Shown here piece by piece: positions 6,211-8,094 of a stretch of 8,094 nucleotides of DNA (its first letter is position 1; each line of letters opens with the position of its first letter). The position numbers and the translations under genes are program-made. The notes under the pieces were generated by a model. The model was given only the letters and a program-made list of their open reading frames with translations. It had not been told where the DNA came from and searched no databases. The stretch is from Chloroflexota bacterium (GTDB lineage Bacteria > Chloroflexota > Anaerolineae > J102), in contig PIVW01000266.1 in assembly GCA_003353825.1 (NCBI GenBank), positions 1 through 8,094 of the forward strand, read 5' to 3'.

Positions 6211-7680
6211 ATGTCCTACAAGAATCTGTACGAATTTGTAAAACGGCTTGAAGCAGGGAAGGAATTATATCGTATCTCTGTCCCCGTCGATCCATACCTG
6301 GAAATCACCGAAATCACCGACCGTATCAGCAAAGGGTCGCTGGCGCAAAATAAGGCCTTGCTGTTCGAAAATGTCAAGGGCTCTGACATGCCGGTGCTCA
6401 TCAATGCTCTGGGTGGCCCCCGGCGCATGGCATGGGCGTTGGGGGTAGAGGAACTGGATGAACTCAACCTGAATCTGGCGAAATTGGTCGATTTGAAACT
6501 CCCACAGGGTCTGGGCTCCGCCGTAGGTCGGGCAACCGATCTGGCAGGGGCACTACGTAGTGTCGGACTCAAACCGAAAGTCGTGAAGAAAGCGCCAGTA
6601 CAGGAAGTGGTAAAAACGGGCGAGGAGGCTACCCTGGCCGGAATTCCCATTCTCACCTGCTGGCCCGAAGATGGCGGCCCTTACATCACCATGACCACCG
6701 TGATCAGCCGGGATGCGGTCAGCGGCGGGCGCAATGTGGGCATGTATCGCCTACAAGTCTATGATGAGCGTACGGTTGGCATGCACTGGCAATTACACAA
6801 AGGGGGGGCCGAGCACGAACGCTCGGCGCGCGAACAGGGCCAGGATAAGATGCCCGTTGCCATCAGCCTGGGTGGTGATCCCGCGGTGATGTGGTCGGGT
6901 AGTGCGCCCCTGCCGCCGGGTATCGACGAGTTCCTGTTGGCAGGATGGCTGCGAAGAAAACCGGTCGAACTTGTACCTTGTGTGAGCCAACCCCTGGAAG
7001 TGCCGGCCCAGGCTGAGATCGTGATCGAAGGCTATGTGGATCCGGCCGAGAGCCGTTTGGAAGGTCCATTTGGCGATCACACCGGATTTTACACCCCACC
7101 CGATCACTATCCCGTCCTACACATAACCGCAGTCACCCATCGCAAACAGCCCATCTATCCCACCACCGTGGTCGGTATTCCCCCCATGGAAGATTACTGG
7201 ATGGGCAAGGCGACCGAACGTCTCTTTCTTCCACTCATGAAGATCTTTCAGGGTGAGATTGTCGATGTGAACATGCCGGCCGAGGGCGTGTTTCACAACC
7301 TGATCTTTGTCTCGATCAAAAAGCGTTATCCCGGCCATGCTCGCAAGGTCATCAATGGTTTGTGGGGGCTCGGCCTGATGATGCTGACGAAGTGCATTGT
7401 TATCGTCGATGAAGGTGTGGACGTGCAAAATACGGCTGAAACCTATTTCCACATGTTCGGCAATGTAGACTGGAGCCGAGATGTGATCATCCAGGATGGT
7501 GCGGTCGATGCCCTCGACCATGGCAGTCTTAACTTCGCCTTTGGTGGTCGAATCGGTATCGATGCTACCAGGAAGTTGCCCGAGGAAGGTTACACGCGCG
7601 GTTGGCCCATCCCCATCGAGATGAGTGACGAAATCAAGGAACGGGTCACACGACGATGGAAGGTGTATGGGGTGCGATAA
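6211..7680 (+). CDS. UbiD-family decarboxylase (prenylated-FMN dependent)
   Basis: This 489-residue enzyme has the full length of UbiD-type proteins, which reversibly decarboxylate aromatic, heteroaromatic or alpha,beta-unsaturated acids with prenylated FMN made by UbiX. The start MSYKNLYEFVKRLE matches the family N-terminus. Cofactor-region residues are recognisable in GGRNVGMYRLQVYDERTVGM (172-191), where Asn175 and Arg180 are the likely metal/prFMN residues, followed by MHWQLHKGGAEH. The catalytic strand ESRLEGPFGDHTGFY (280-294) carries the Glu284 and Asp289 expected of the acid-base pair. The frame extends upstream to 6097, but those codons overlap the preceding gene in another frame and have no family character. 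The ATG at 6211 has no evident Shine-Dalgarno, which hints at translational coupling to the gene that ends 37 nt before. Substrate cannot be deduced: UbiD proper acts in ubiquinone synthesis, but the context here is a transporter and a URO-D-like gene rather than ubi genes. No UbiX homologue is visible nearby. Confidence 0.93.
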   Translation: MSYKNLYEFVKRLEAGKELYRISVPVDPYLEITEITDRISKGSLAQNKALLFENVKGSDMPVLINALGGPRRMAWALGVEELDELNLNLAKLVDLKLPQGLGSAVGRATDLAGALRSVGLKPKVVKKAPVQEVVKTGEEATLAGIPILTCWPEDGGPYITMTTVISRDAVSGGRNVGMYRLQVYDERTVGMHWQLHKGGAEHERSAREQGQDKMPVAISLGGDPAVMWSGSAPLPPGIDEFLLAGWLRRKPVELVPCVSQPLEVPAQAEIVIEGYVDPAESRLEGPFGDHTGFYTPPDHYPVLHITAVTHRKQPIYPTTVVGIPPMEDYWMGKATERLFLPLMKIFQGEIVDVNMPAEGVFHNLIFVSIKKRYPGHARKVINGLWGLGLMMLTKCIVIVDEGVDVQNTAETYFHMFGNVDWSRDVIIQDGAVDALDHGSLNFAFGGRIGIDATRKLPEEGYTRGWPIPIEMSDEIKERVTRRWKVYGVR

Positions 7681-7857
7681 ACAAGAGGAGCTCGTTGCAG
7701 CGTTGTGGATTCAACAGCGCTAGTATCTGTGTTGCATCCCGATCTTGGGCCCAGAGATTGTACTTGATCGTTATGTAACCAATGGTGCTAGTTTGAATTT
7801 AACATCGAGCTCTCCTAGACTGGAGGTATCAACCCCTGACCCAGCAAGGAGAACCCG
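7681..7857. other. Non-coding gap after the UbiD-family gene
   Basis: No supported gene lies here. GCGTTG and CAACAGC (about 7699-7720) can form a short bulged hairpin around a 6-nt loop, but no T-run follows, so it is only a weak candidate for the operon's terminator. The last part, from roughly 7815 to 7857, is probably the untranslated left end of the insertion-sequence remnant that follows. I cannot place its terminal inverted repeat, because the other end is not in the window. Confidence 0.4.
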
Positions 7858-8025
7858 ATGTCTACAGAAGATTTTATCATAGAACTGTTTTGTCGTGTTG
7901 ATGACAAGCTGCTTGACGTGAAGAAGCATCCGCAAGCCAAGCTATATCCAAGTGAAGTGGTAGTGATTGTGCTACTTTTTTCGCTTAAAGGAGTAGGGGT
8001 AGGACTGCACTTCAACTGGGAGTAG
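7858..8025 (+). pseudogene. Truncated transposase start (insertion-sequence remnant)
   Basis: An ATG with an excellent Shine-Dalgarno (AAGGAGA, 7846-7852, 5 nt spacer) opens a 55-residue frame ending in TAG at 8023-8025. The translation begins MSTEDFIIELFCRVDDKLLDV, continues with HPQAKLYPSEVV and ends near KGVGVGLHFNWE. It resembles from memory the N-terminus of a DDE-type transposase common in Chloroflexota, in which a KGVGNRAFYRWL-like segment leads into several hundred further residues. Here the resemblance stops at the Trp, and neither the same frame nor the two others continue with transposase-like sequence. The element is therefore broken, by a stop plus deletion or by a second insertion. 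The exact IS family cannot be assigned. An antisense frame over 7815-8093 is low-complexity and is judged a shadow. Confidence 0.6.
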
Positions 8026-8029
8026 GACA

Positions 8030-8065
8030 CCATCGTTGAATGAGGCGTAAAGCCTCTAGCGATGG
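8030..8065. repeat. Imperfect inverted repeat / hairpin beside the transposase remnant
   Basis: CCATCG (8030-8035) pairs with CGATGG (8060-8065), and GAGGC (8042-8046) pairs with GCCTC (8052-8056) around the 5-nt loop GTAAA. The two stem blocks are separated by an unequal internal loop (6 nt against 3 nt). The hairpin begins five bases after the stop codon of the truncated transposase, where the transposase-like sequence ends. It could be the end of a second small element, a deletion scar or a terminator-like structure. No T-run follows. Confidence 0.45.
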
Positions 8066-8094
8066 CCGCCCTCGTTGCTTGTGGGGCCGCCACT

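Noticed and set aside
8035..8065. Integron attC site
   Set aside because: A GTTGAAT segment resembles the R' core, but no matching RYYYAAC core stands at a suitable distance and the hairpin layout does not fit.
7815..8093. Antisense gene over the transposase remnant
   Set aside because: The translation is Ser/Thr-rich and low-complexity, is the complement of a recognisable transposase start, and no ribosome-binding site was identified.

Overview
The window is a bacterial metabolic locus of moderate GC (roughly mid-50s percent by eye), with all recognisable genes on the + strand. No rRNA, tRNA or housekeeping marker is present, so the host cannot be fixed. The degenerate 7-bp intergenic repeats, the N-terminally extended transporter permeases and the type of transposase remnant at the right end remind me of Chloroflexota (Anaerolineae/Caldilineae-like) genomes. 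That is an impression, not a demonstration.

Left half (1-4843): a BMP/PnrA-type ABC importer, the class that takes up nucleosides and related compounds. It consists of the C-terminal end of the substrate-binding lipoprotein (1-173), a double-NBD ATPase (404-1969) and two permeases (2145-3422 and 3551-4843). A GC-rich hairpin and a good rho-independent terminator lie between the binding protein and the ATPase. This suggests that the binding protein is made in excess and the rest of the transporter by read-through or from its own promoter. An imperfect dyad symmetry precedes the ATPase, and a small field of degenerate heptamer repeats precedes the first permease.

Right half (4844-7680): two enzyme genes 37 nt apart that read as one transcription unit, with a plausible sigma70-like promoter at 4918-4946. 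The first encodes a uroporphyrinogen-decarboxylase-fold protein that is neither HemE nor a canonical zinc-thiol methyltransferase, because His-Thr-Asp-Gly replaces His-x-Cys-Gly. The second encodes a full-length UbiD-family, prenylated-FMN-dependent (de)carboxylase with its active-site Glu/Asp motif intact. The working hypothesis is an uptake-plus-catabolism module: the importer brings in an aromatic, heterocyclic or nucleoside-like compound that the two enzymes process. The substrate is unknown, and no UbiX prenyltransferase is seen in the window.

Right end (7681-8094): non-coding sequence, then a well-initiated but truncated transposase start (7858-8025). Its homology-like region ends at a stop codon, and an imperfect hairpin follows. 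This looks like an insertion-sequence remnant.
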